DNA from: JAEEJA01 sp036343175
GTDB taxonomy: Bacteria > Bacillota > Clostridia > Lachnospirales > Lachnospiraceae
Direction: 5' to 3'
DNA length: 64,000 nt
Assembly (NCBI GenBank): GCA_036343175.1
Contig: JAZASR010000006.1
Location: 1-64,000, forward strand
The notes beneath the pieces were generated by a model that saw only the letters and a program-made list of their open reading frames with translations, was not told the DNA's origin and made no database searches. The position numbers and the translations under genes are program-made. Shown piece after piece: positions 8,619 to 16,313 of this stretch (the stretch's first letter is position 1; each line of letters opens with the position of its first letter).

Positions 8619-9430
8619 TCGTTAATGGAAATACGGTTCCAGTAATGTCTTTTGTCGTTGGAAGCAGAAAAGACATCAATACCAGGATCGGAGCTATTGC
8701 TGTCGTGTCTGAGAAAAAAGACGTAAAAAGATATCTGGCTGAATTCACAGGTCCGGGACTTGTATGCAGTTTTTCATCTTTTAATAATTGGGGGCTTCCT
8801 GACAGAAATCTGACATATTTTGCAGCAAGGCTAAAAGACAAGTCAAAAAATATTGATGGAGTCTGGTATTCTTTTCTTTCGGAATGCCCCGGACTGGTAT
8901 ATCATTCAACTAGCTTCAAAATGAATAATCTTACTGTTGAACGTCGAAAGATCATGGCAGTATTCTATATCATGATCCTGATAGTTATCGTGTCAGGTAT
9001 GCTTTCTGTCAGCCTGAGCCTTTATACCAGGGGCCGTCTTTACGGAAAGGAGTTTTCATATATGAGGGCTCAGGGCATGAAGATATCACAGATAGCAGGT
9101 CTCATGATATATGAAAATTTATATTATCCTTTGGTCGGAGTGCTGGTATCACTGATACCGGTCGCGCTTATGCAGAAGCTGCTTGTAACCATCAGGGCCA
9201 ACCTCCTGAGCGGCAGATGGAATCCTGACAATGACTTGAATTCCGGCCGGGGACTCCCATGGTATTTGAATCTTCCTTACAATCAGGACATTCTGAATAA
9301 GCATACTCCGTTGATAATGGCTGCAGTGCTTATACTGTTAATAGTACTTCTGCTTCTGGCCATGATTCCTCAGATATCATATCTAAAGAAGAGAAGCATC
9401 ATTGATGAACTGGATGACACAAGCTTTTAA
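8615..9430 (+). CDS. FtsX/MacB-type ABC transporter permease, 3' part
   Basis: 271 residues in the -1 frame relative to the upstream part, opening with a GTG that overlaps its stop codon. It starts in the middle of an extracytoplasmic segment (VIVNGNTVPVMSF) and then carries the second FtsX domain: helices at about 112-132, 163-185 and 232-255, with YMRAQGMKISQIAGL as the coupling-loop equivalent. That order exactly completes the upstream permease, giving about 1,030 residues if joined. Either this is a disrupted gene (one-base loss in an A run, or a sequencing error), or slippage in the A7 tract or coupled re-initiation makes the second half. The GTG has only a weak GAGG upstream. Confidence 0.75.
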   Translation: MIVNGNTVPVMSFVVGSRKDINTRIGAIAVVSEKKDVKRYLAEFTGPGLVCSFSSFNNWGLPDRNLTYFAARLKDKSKNIDGVWYSFLSECPGLVYHSTSFKMNNLTVERRKIMAVFYIMILIVIVSGMLSVSLSLYTRGRLYGKEFSYMRAQGMKISQIAGLMIYENLYYPLVGVLVSLIPVALMQKLLVTIRANLLSGRWNPDNDLNSGRGLPWYLNLPYNQDILNKHTPLIMAAVLILLIVLLLLAMIPQISYLKKRSIIDELDDTSF

Positions 9431-9460
9431 ATTATCTGATCGTTTTCAGACTTAATAGCA

Positions 9461-9564
9461 GACCGGCTATGGATATTACGACGGGACTCTGAACCATTTT
9501 TCCAGAAATACATCACAGCAAGACAGGCTGCGGATATTACGTCGGAACTGCACTCAAAAATGGT
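9461..9564. repeat. Imperfect direct repeat within a gene-free stretch
   Basis: The gap from 9431 to 9799 has no gene. It holds two imperfect copies of about 35 bases (9461-9495 and 9523-9557) sharing GGATATTACG flanked by AGAC-GGCT and CGG-ACT elements. ACCATTTTT (9493-9501) and AAAAATGGT (9556-9564) form an inverted pair around the second copy. The rest of the gap is AT-rich and ends with the gspE promoter. I cannot assign a function. Confidence 0.4.
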
Positions 9565-9693
9565 GAATTAAATAAATTCTTGTAAGAAGACTTTGCTTAT
9601 CATATTATTTATATAGAGGTCGTGCTGTTTTGTACAATTATTACAAAATATAATTTTTTTTCACATGTTTTTTGTAAAAATGTAATAAAGATA

Positions 9694-9722
9694 TTGATAA
9701 TCGCTTTGGATTTTATTATAAT
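9694..9722 (+). promoter_or_regulatory. Sigma-A-type promoter for the pilus ATPase genes
   Basis: TTGATA (9694-9699), a 17-base spacer and TATAAT (9717-9722), about 78 bases before the gspE start. This is close to consensus. Confidence 0.75.
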
Positions 9723-9799
9723 AGTGTAAGTGATTATTGGGTGTTTATCTATTTTTTTATGCAATATGACGGAAAATTTCCGGGATTGGAGATTTAGTT

Positions 9800-11533
9800 A
9801 TGGATTCGATGAGAATGAGAAGAAAGAGAAGGTTGGGTGATCTTCTCGTCGGTGTTCAGGTCATTACACAGGATCAGCTGAATGAAGCCCTGGAGGCTCA
9901 GCACAATGACATGAAAGGCCACAAGCTTGGTAGTATCCTTATTGAAAAGGGATTCATTACTGATGAGATCATAGCCGAGGCCCTGTGCCACCAGTTAGGA
10001 CTTGAAAGAGTTCATATCGGAGGCATGACCATTTCAGATGAGATCCTTGCTATTGTTAATGATAAGGTACTCAAGAAGTACATGCTGATGCCGTTTGACT
10101 ATGGCGATAATAACCCTAATGTGCTTAAGGTCGCGATGTCAGACCCTCTGGATATGAATGCGATCGATGATCTTCGTATTATCACAGGCCTTCAGATACA
10201 GCCGTATGTAACGACTACAAAGGATATAGCCCAGGCTCTCGATAAGTATTTCGGCAACAGCGAAGTTAATAAAGCAGCCGAACAGTTCACAAAAGAGCAT
10301 GATGCCAAGTACGGAAAGCTCCAGAATAAGAATGATCAGGATAATGACGAAGTTAAGTCTGCACCTATCGTACAGCTTGTTGAACAGATCATTGCTTCTG
10401 CTGCCCGTAAGAGAGCATCCGATATTCATTTTGAGCCGCTCGAGTCGCAGCTTCGTGTAAGGTTCCGTATTGATGGTGTACTTCAGGAAGCCATGAGAAA
10501 TGATATATCCCTTCTTCCTGCTATTGTAGCCCGTATCAAGGTTGTCGGCGGCATGGATATATCAGAAAAGCGTAAACCTCAGGACGGTCGTATGACACAG
10601 GTCGTCGACCGTGTAGAGTATGATATCCGTGTATCTATTCTTCCTACCGTATACGGTGAAAAGATAGTTATGCGACTTACTCAGAAGCAGGCTCTTTCAA
10701 GAGATAAAAAGAACCTGGGCTTCTCGCCTCAGGAGCTTGAGAGATTTGATGATATACTTCAGCATTCACATGGTATCATGCTTGTTACCGGCCCTACAGG
10801 TTCCGGTAAGTCCACGACCCTTTATACAGCCCTTTCAGAGCTGAATACCGAGCAGGTAAACATCATTACAGTTGAGGACCCTGTCGAGGCTAATATCAAT
10901 GGTATCAATCAGGTTCAGACCAATGCAAAAGCGGGACTTACATTCGCGGCTGCCCTCCGTTCTATCCTCCGTCAGGATCCTGACATAATCATGATAGGAG
11001 AGATCCGAGACGGTGAGACCGCCTCCATTGCCGTTCAGTCCGCTATCACAGGCCACCTTGTTGTTTCTACACTCCATACTAACTCAGCAGCTTCAACCAT
11101 TACCCGTCTTGAAGATATGGGTATTGAGTCTTATCTTATAGCAGACTCTGTTATCGGTATCATAGCACAGCGTCTTGTACGCCGTATCTGCCCTTCATGT
11201 CATGAAATGGTACCTGCAACTGAAGAGGAAAAGGAAGAACTTGGCGTAAAGCCTGAAGATATGGATAAAGAGCTTCTTATACCTAAGCCGAACGTTGGCT
11301 CTGACTGCCCTAAGTGCGGCGGTGTAGGTTATAAAGGCCGAATCGGTGTATACGAGATCCTTCTTATGTCTCCAAGGATCAAAAGGCTTATAAGTGAGCA
11401 TGCCACAGTTGAAGAGATTGAAAAGGTTGCCATTGAAGAGGGCATGAATACTCTTGTTATGGCCGGCAACAGACTTGTACTTCAGGGAACAACAACTATT
11501 GAGGAAGTACACAGAGTTGCATACGAAGGATAA
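9800..11533 (+). CDS. gspE: GspE/PilB-type pilus assembly ATPase
   Basis: A 577-residue secretion ATPase that powers pilin polymerisation in type IV pilus or type II secretion machines at the cytoplasmic face of the membrane. Seen: an N-terminal MshEN/GspE_N domain (RRLGDLLVGVQVITQDQL onward), then the ATPase core with Walker A GPTGSGKST (K337), an acidic box, Walker B DPDIIMIGEIRD and the His-box HLVVSTLHTN. A zinc-binding four-Cys motif lies at C464/C467 and C503/C506. Length and order match full PilB. It is followed by pilT, but no pilC, pilD or pilin gene is adjacent. Transcription probably starts at the 9694-9722 promoter. Confidence 0.92.
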   Translation: MDSMRMRRKRRLGDLLVGVQVITQDQLNEALEAQHNDMKGHKLGSILIEKGFITDEIIAEALCHQLGLERVHIGGMTISDEILAIVNDKVLKKYMLMPFDYGDNNPNVLKVAMSDPLDMNAIDDLRIITGLQIQPYVTTTKDIAQALDKYFGNSEVNKAAEQFTKEHDAKYGKLQNKNDQDNDEVKSAPIVQLVEQIIASAARKRASDIHFEPLESQLRVRFRIDGVLQEAMRNDISLLPAIVARIKVVGGMDISEKRKPQDGRMTQVVDRVEYDIRVSILPTVYGEKIVMRLTQKQALSRDKKNLGFSPQELERFDDILQHSHGIMLVTGPTGSGKSTTLYTALSELNTEQVNIITVEDPVEANINGINQVQTNAKAGLTFAAALRSILRQDPDIIMIGEIRDGETASIAVQSAITGHLVVSTLHTNSAASTITRLEDMGIESYLIADSVIGIIAQRLVRRICPSCHEMVPATEEEKEELGVKPEDMDKELLIPKPNVGSDCPKCGGVGYKGRIGVYEILLMSPRIKRLISEHATVEEIEKVAIEEGMNTLVMAGNRLVLQGTTTIEEVHRVAYEG

Positions 11534-11666
11534 TCAGTCCATTTACGAAACAGTACTGCCGGTATCCGGGATTAATTTACTCAATTGTTTTTCCGCTTTA
11601 CCAGTGTCAATAAAGTAATGGACTTAAGTGATCTATAAAATTTTACAAGATAGGAGATTTTTGACA

Positions 11667-12725
11667 ATGGAAATTACGATGGCAAGTTTATTGAAGATCG
11701 CTAGAGAGAGAGGCGCATCCGACCTCCATGTTACAGTTGGTCTTCCTCCTAAGTGCAGAGTTAATGGCAACCTTGAGGATGTCATTCCTCATGTCCTTAC
11801 TCCACCTGAAACACAGGCACTCATCATGCCGCTCATCAATGACCGTCAGGTAGCAATACTTAAGAGAGATGGTGAAGTCGATTTCTCACACGCGATCCCA
11901 AATCTCGGACGATTCCGTGTAAACGCATTCAGACAGAAGGGTTCATTTGCCTGCGTTATCCGACTTATCAATACCGTCATTCCTAAGCCTGAACAGCTCG
12001 GTATTCCGTGGTCAGTACTTGATCTTACTAAGAAAAAGCGTGGCCTTGTACTTGTAACAGGACCTACCGGTTCCGGTAAGTCTACAACACTTGCCTGTCT
12101 CATCAATCTTATAAATGAGAACAGAAAGGAACATATCATAACACTTGAGGATCCTATCGAGTACCTGCACCAGCATAAGAACTCCATTGTCAATCAGCGT
12201 GAGATCGGTTTCGATACACTTTCATTCGCAAATGGTCTTCGTGCTGCACTTCGTGAAGACCCTGATATCATACTCGTCGGCGAAATGCGTGATAATGAGA
12301 CAATCGGTGCCGCTATAACCGCAGCCGAGACCGGCCACCTTGTATTTTCAACACTCCATACAATCGGTGCCGCAGCTACTATCGACCGTATCATCGATGT
12401 TTTCCCGCCTCACCAGCAGCCACAGATCAGAGTTCAGCTCGCATCCGTTCTTCTTGCAGTTGTATCTCAGCAGCTCATGCCAACATCTGATGGCAAGGGC
12501 CGTGTTGCCGCATATGAGGTCATGCACTGTACACCAGCTATTTCATCACTTATTCGTGATGCCAAGTCTCACCAGATCCCATCTATCATTCAGACATCAA
12601 AGAAGATGGGCATGCAGACCATGGATGATGCAATATTCGATCTGTATCAGCAGCTTCGTATTGCACCTGATGTTGCACTTGAATACGCTCAGGAGCCTGA
12701 TGTCCTCAAGAAGAGACTCTTCTGA
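11667..12725 (+). CDS. pilT: PilT-type pilus retraction ATPase
   Basis: A 352-residue hexameric ATPase of the PilT family, which disassembles pilus fibres and drives twitching motility in known cases. Seen: the N-terminal PAS-like region with ASDLHVTVG, Walker A GPTGSGKST (K138), Walker B DPDIILVGEMRD, GHLVFSTLHT, and the PilT-specific AIRDAKSHQI-like helix near the C-terminus (here LIRDAKSHQIPS). The ATG at 11667 has TAGGAG ten bases upstream; an in-frame GTG at 11628 has no ribosome site and would add 13 atypical residues. The gap from gspE is 133 bases and carries a long-range inverted pair (AGTCCATT 11536 / AATGGACT 11617) of unknown meaning. Confidence 0.92.
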   Translation: MEITMASLLKIARERGASDLHVTVGLPPKCRVNGNLEDVIPHVLTPPETQALIMPLINDRQVAILKRDGEVDFSHAIPNLGRFRVNAFRQKGSFACVIRLINTVIPKPEQLGIPWSVLDLTKKKRGLVLVTGPTGSGKSTTLACLINLINENRKEHIITLEDPIEYLHQHKNSIVNQREIGFDTLSFANGLRAALREDPDIILVGEMRDNETIGAAITAAETGHLVFSTLHTIGAAATIDRIIDVFPPHQQPQIRVQLASVLLAVVSQQLMPTSDGKGRVAAYEVMHCTPAISSLIRDAKSHQIPSIIQTSKKMGMQTMDDAIFDLYQQLRIAPDVALEYAQEPDVLKKRLF

Positions 12726-12749
12726 TCTGTTATCTTTTATGAATTTACG

Positions 12750-12784
12750 GCACTTTCCGCACCAGAGGCGGAAAGTGCTTTTTT
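12750..12784 (+). terminator. Intrinsic terminator after pilT
   Basis: Perfect 11-bp stem GCACTTTCCGC / GCGGAAAGTGC (12750-12760 and 12768-12778) followed by six T bases. Confidence 0.92.
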
Positions 12785-12862
12785 ATGCAATTCTATATGT
12801 TTTGCCATTTAAGATATGTTTTTGCTATTTATAATGATTCAGATCTGCATATATGGATGTAA

Positions 12863-12940
12863 AATACAGCTTAAGGGCAGGTTTAATGCCAACACCTGAA
12901 CTTTCAATACAGCTTAAGGGCAGGTTTAATGCCAACACCT
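12863..12940. repeat. Perfect 35-bp direct repeat upstream of punA
   Basis: Two identical 35-base copies at 12863-12897 and 12906-12940, separated by eight bases (period 43). Each contains AGCTTAAGGGCAGG and a small dyad GGCA...TGCC. The second copy ends 33 bases before the punA start codon, so the repeat lies in the leader or over the promoter. A TATAAT at 12830-12835 lies upstream but lacks a well-spaced -35. A paired binding site or RNA element is possible; no family recognised. Confidence 0.75.
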
Positions 12941-12973
12941 TAATGACAATACAATGAAGAAAGGATGTCATAA

Positions 12974-13795
12974 ATGAACGAAAAACTTAAAAAAGCATAT
13001 GAAATTTTTAAAAGCAGGATAGATTTTGAGCCCAAAGTTGCGATAGTGCTCGGATCAGGTCTTGGCGGATTTGCAGATGAGATAGATGTGAAAGCTGAGC
13101 TTGCCTATAAGGATATCGATGGGTTCCCGGTCTCGACTGCTCCAAGTCATGAGGGAAAGTATATTTTCGGATATATTGAACAGGTGCCTGTAGTGTGCAT
13201 GAAGGGCAGGGTCCATTACTATGAGGGATATTCAATGCAGGATGTTGTGCTTCCTATCAGGCTTATGAAGCTTATGGGGGCAGATACTCTTTTTCTGACC
13301 AATGCCTCAGGAGGTATTAACCGCAATTTTCATGCAGGCGATTTCATGATGATAACCGATCAGATCTCTGACTTTGTCCCATCGCCTCTTATAGGGCCGA
13401 ATGACCCTGATCTCGGAGTACGTTTCCCTGACAACAGCCATATCTATACGAAAGAATTGCAGGAGATCATCAAGAGTACAGCGAGGAAGCTTGATATCGA
13501 TCTTAAGCAGGGAGTATACATCCAGTTCACAGGACCTAATTATGAGACACCGGCAGAGATCCGCATGGCTGGGATACTCGGTGCTGATGCGGTCGGCATG
13601 TCTACAGCTGTAGAAGCAATTGCAGCGAGCCACATGAAGATGAAGGTCTGCGGCATTTCCTGCATATCGAACCTCGCAGCAGGCATAAGCCTTAATCCTT
13701 TAACACAGGAAGAGGTAGAAGAGACCGCAGACCGCGTCGCTCCTGCCTTCAGGAAGCTTGTGAAAGAATCAGTAAAAGCGATGGGGGATATTTAA
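12974..13795 (+). CDS. punA: Purine nucleoside phosphorylase (trimeric type)
   Basis: A 273-residue enzyme that splits inosine, guanosine or their deoxy forms with phosphate to the base and (deoxy)ribose-1-phosphate, in cytoplasmic purine salvage. Seen: the phosphate-binding loop VLGSGLGGF (about 25-33), GRVHYYEG (76-83), TNASGGIN near 111-118, and GPNYETPAEIR near 190, all signatures of the PNP family that includes B. subtilis PunA. The length is normal. The ribosome site is GAAAGGATG just before the ATG. It stands alone between the pilT terminator and pnp; the 35-bp repeat upstream may regulate it. Confidence 0.93.
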   Translation: MNEKLKKAYEIFKSRIDFEPKVAIVLGSGLGGFADEIDVKAELAYKDIDGFPVSTAPSHEGKYIFGYIEQVPVVCMKGRVHYYEGYSMQDVVLPIRLMKLMGADTLFLTNASGGINRNFHAGDFMMITDQISDFVPSPLIGPNDPDLGVRFPDNSHIYTKELQEIIKSTARKLDIDLKQGVYIQFTGPNYETPAEIRMAGILGADAVGMSTAVEAIAASHMKMKVCGISCISNLAAGISLNPLTQEEVEETADRVAPAFRKLVKESVKAMGDI

Positions 13796-13847
13796 TATCT
13801 CGAAAACGGAAAGGTTCAGAAAAGTATAGGTTTTGACTTGCCGGTTC

Positions 13848-13876
13848 TTGCAAACTGCATCTCAAAATGCTAAAAT
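13848..13876 (+). promoter_or_regulatory. Probable promoter for pnp
   Basis: TTGCAA (13848-13853), a 17-base spacer and TAAAAT (13871-13876), giving an untranslated leader of about 150 bases before pnp. Confidence 0.6.
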
Positions 13877-13898
13877 AAAGAGTACGTCTGTGGATCCA

Positions 13899-13984
13899 TA
13901 ATTTCCGAGACTTCTGCAATGCTGATGTTGGTTCTGCTCCGTGCTCACTGCTAACGTACGCTATTGCAGTTGTTTCGGTAATTG
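13899..13984 (+). promoter_or_regulatory. Long leader stem-loop upstream of pnp
   Basis: Arms 13905-13920 and 13963-13978 pair at 14 of 16 positions, the exception being a two-base T-T internal loop. The stem extends outward past one mismatch (AATT with AATT, plus a G-T pair) to 13899/13984. Inside, GTTGGT and GCTAAC can form a second short stem. No U-tract follows, so it is not a terminator. In E. coli a long hairpin in the pnp leader mediates RNase III/PNPase autoregulation; the same role here is inference. A dispersed palindromic repeat is the alternative. Confidence 0.6.
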
Positions 13985-14034
13985 ATTCGCAGCAAATAAT
14001 ATTAATAGCCTTAATAAAGGCGGAAGGAGAAAAA

Positions 14035-16131
14035 ATGTCGGAATATAAGTCATATTCCATGGAGCTTGCTGGAAGGACTCTTCGGGTAGATATAGGCAGA
14101 GTTGCCAAGCAGGCTAATGGAGCTGCTCTGATGCATTATGGCGATACCACGGTGCTTTCAACTGCAACTGCATCAGATAAGCCAAGAGAGGGTATTGATT
14201 TCTTCCCTCTTTCAGTAGAATTCGAAGAAAAGATGTACTCAGTAGGAAAACTTCCCGGAGGTTTCAATAAGAGAGAGGGTAAGGCATCTGAGAACTCAGT
14301 ACTTACATCAAGAGTTATCGACCGTCCTATGCGTCCTCTTTTCCCTAAGGACTATCGTAATGACTGTTCTATCAATAACCTTGTGCTTTCAGTTGATAGT
14401 ACATGTCGTCCGGAGCTTGTAGCCATGCTTGGTTCATCCCTGGCAACTACCATTTCAGATATTCCATTTGACGGCCCATGCGCAACAACACAGATGGGTC
14501 TTGTAAATGGAGAGTTCATTGTAAATCCAGGTCAGGAAGACTGGGATAAGGGAGACCTGAAGCTCACAGTTGCTTCAACTGCCGAAAAGGTGATCATGAT
14601 CGAGGCCGGTGCCAATGAGATCCCGGATGATGTCATGATCGATTGCATTTATAAGTGCGATGCCGTTAATAAGCAGATCATTGATTTCTTCAATAAGATC
14701 CGTGAGGAAGTGGGAAAGCCAAAGAGTGATTATGAGCATGTTGCTGTTCCTGATGAGATGTTCGCAAAGATCCGTGAGATAGTTCCTCCTGAAGAGATGG
14801 AAGTGGCAGTATTCTCAGATGATAAAGAGACAAGAGAGAATAATATAAAAGAAGTCACCGATAAGGTCAATGAAGCTTTTGCAGACAATGAAGAGTGGCT
14901 TGCAATGGTTCCGGATGCTATATATCAATACGAGAAGAAGACAGTCCGCAAGATGATCCTCAAGGATCACAAGCGTCCTGACGGCCGCGCCATCAACCAG
15001 ATCCGTCCTCTTGCAGCTGAGGTGGACCTCATACCTCGCGTACATGGTTCAGCCATGTTCACACGTGGACAGACACAGATCTGTGATATAGTCACACTTG
15101 CTCCTCTTTCAGAGAAGCAGAAGGTAGACGGACTTGATCCATATGTAACAGAGAAGAGATACATTCATCAATATAACTTCCCGTCATATTCAGTTGGCGA
15201 GACAAAACCGAGCCGGGGACCCGGACGTCGTGAGATCGGTCACGGTGCTCTTGCTGAGCGTGCCCTTCTTCCTGTTATTCCTTCAGAAGAAGAGTTCCCA
15301 TATGCTATCCGCGCCGTTTCCGAGACATTTGAATCCAATGGCTCCACATCCCAGGCATCTGTCTGTGCATCATGCATGTCACTCATGGCAGCAGGAGTAC
15401 CTATAAAGAAGCCTGTAGCCGGCATTTCATGCGGCCTCGTTACCGGTGATACAGATGATGATTATATAGTACTTACTGATATTCAGGGTCTCGAGGATTT
15501 CTTCGGTGACATGGACTTCAAGGTAGCAGGTACACCGGACGGCATCACCGCTATCCAGATGGATATAAAGATTCACGGACTTACAAGACCTATTGTTGAA
15601 GAGGCCATTAGACGTACACATGAAGCCCGTGACTACATTATCAACAATGTAATGCTTCCATGCATCCCTGCTCCGCGTGATCATGTAAGCGAGTATGCTC
15701 CAAAGATCAAGCAGATCATCATCGATCCTCAGAAGATCGGTGATGTAGTTGGTCAGAGAGGCAAGACGATCAACGCCCTCATCGAACGTACAGGAGCAAA
15801 GATCGATATCACAGATGACGGCAAGGTATCTGTAATGGCAGCTGATGTGAATGCCATTGATGAAGCCATCAGACTTATAGAGATAATCGTAACAGACTTC
15901 CATGAAGGCCAGATCCTTGAAGGTACCGTAGTTTCCATCAAGGAATTCGGTGCATTCATTGAGTTCGCTCCTGGCAAAGAGGGAATGGTACACATTTCCA
16001 AGATCGCAAACGAGCGCATCAACCATGTTGAGGATATCCTTACACTTGGCGACCATGTCAAGGTCATCTGCCTCGGCAAGGATCGTATGGGCAGAGTTTC
16101 ATTCTCTATGAAGGATGTAAAGCAGAACTGA
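14035..16131 (+). CDS. pnp: Polynucleotide phosphorylase (PNPase)
   Basis: A 698-residue phosphorolytic 3'-5' exoribonuclease, a core enzyme of mRNA decay. Seen: two RNase PH-like domains (about 1-140 and 300-530) separated by the all-alpha linker, with FNKREGK and RPLFPKDYRND in the first and MFTRGQTQ, GPGRREIGHGALAERAL and a SNGSTSQAS strand in the second. A KH domain (KIGDVVGQRGKTI near 566) and a C-terminal S1 domain (EGTVVSIKEFGAFIEF near 629) follow. Length is normal. The ribosome site is GGCGGAAGGAG. rpsO, a frequent upstream neighbour, is absent. The leader carries the long hairpin described separately. Confidence 0.97.
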   Translation: MSEYKSYSMELAGRTLRVDIGRVAKQANGAALMHYGDTTVLSTATASDKPREGIDFFPLSVEFEEKMYSVGKLPGGFNKREGKASENSVLTSRVIDRPMRPLFPKDYRNDCSINNLVLSVDSTCRPELVAMLGSSLATTISDIPFDGPCATTQMGLVNGEFIVNPGQEDWDKGDLKLTVASTAEKVIMIEAGANEIPDDVMIDCIYKCDAVNKQIIDFFNKIREEVGKPKSDYEHVAVPDEMFAKIREIVPPEEMEVAVFSDDKETRENNIKEVTDKVNEAFADNEEWLAMVPDAIYQYEKKTVRKMILKDHKRPDGRAINQIRPLAAEVDLIPRVHGSAMFTRGQTQICDIVTLAPLSEKQKVDGLDPYVTEKRYIHQYNFPSYSVGETKPSRGPGRREIGHGALAERALLPVIPSEEEFPYAIRAVSETFESNGSTSQASVCASCMSLMAAGVPIKKPVAGISCGLVTGDTDDDYIVLTDIQGLEDFFGDMDFKVAGTPDGITAIQMDIKIHGLTRPIVEEAIRRTHEARDYIINNVMLPCIPAPRDHVSEYAPKIKQIIIDPQKIGDVVGQRGKTINALIERTGAKIDITDDGKVSVMAADVNAIDEAIRLIEIIVTDFHEGQILEGTVVSIKEFGAFIEFAPGKEGMVHISKIANERINHVEDILTLGDHVKVICLGKDRMGRVSFSMKDVKQN

Positions 16132-16161
16132 TCTGCAATACTTCTTTATGAAGATTTTTAC

Positions 16162-16200
16162 AAAAACAGCTATGGACTTTAAGCTCCATAGCTGTTTTTT
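16162..16200 (+). terminator. Intrinsic terminator after pnp
   Basis: 11-bp stem ACAGCTATGGA / TCCATAGCTGT (16166-16176 and 16185-16195) with an eight-base loop and a T-tract. Confidence 0.92.
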
Positions 16201-16313
16201 AAACTTTTGTTTTCTGAAATTGAAATTTATAGCAGGTAATATTTTCAGCATGAAGCCCCTGCTTCTATTAATAAGAGCAGTTCATTAAACCGGAAAAGGC
16301 AGTTAACAGCACA

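Noticed and set aside
12841..12960. The 35-bp repeat as a short CRISPR array
   Set aside because: Only two repeats with an eight-base spacer; CRISPR spacers are about 26-40 bases and no cas genes are near.
13749..14108. A 119-codon - strand frame across the punA-pnp gap
   Set aside because: It spans the 5' end of pnp and the leader hairpin; the palindrome explains the lack of stops. No ribosome site or family match.
15427..16056. A 209-codon open frame on the - strand inside pnp
   Set aside because: It lies wholly within the highly conserved pnp KH/S1 coding region, has no ribosome site, and its product is Cys/Ile-rich with no recognisable domain.
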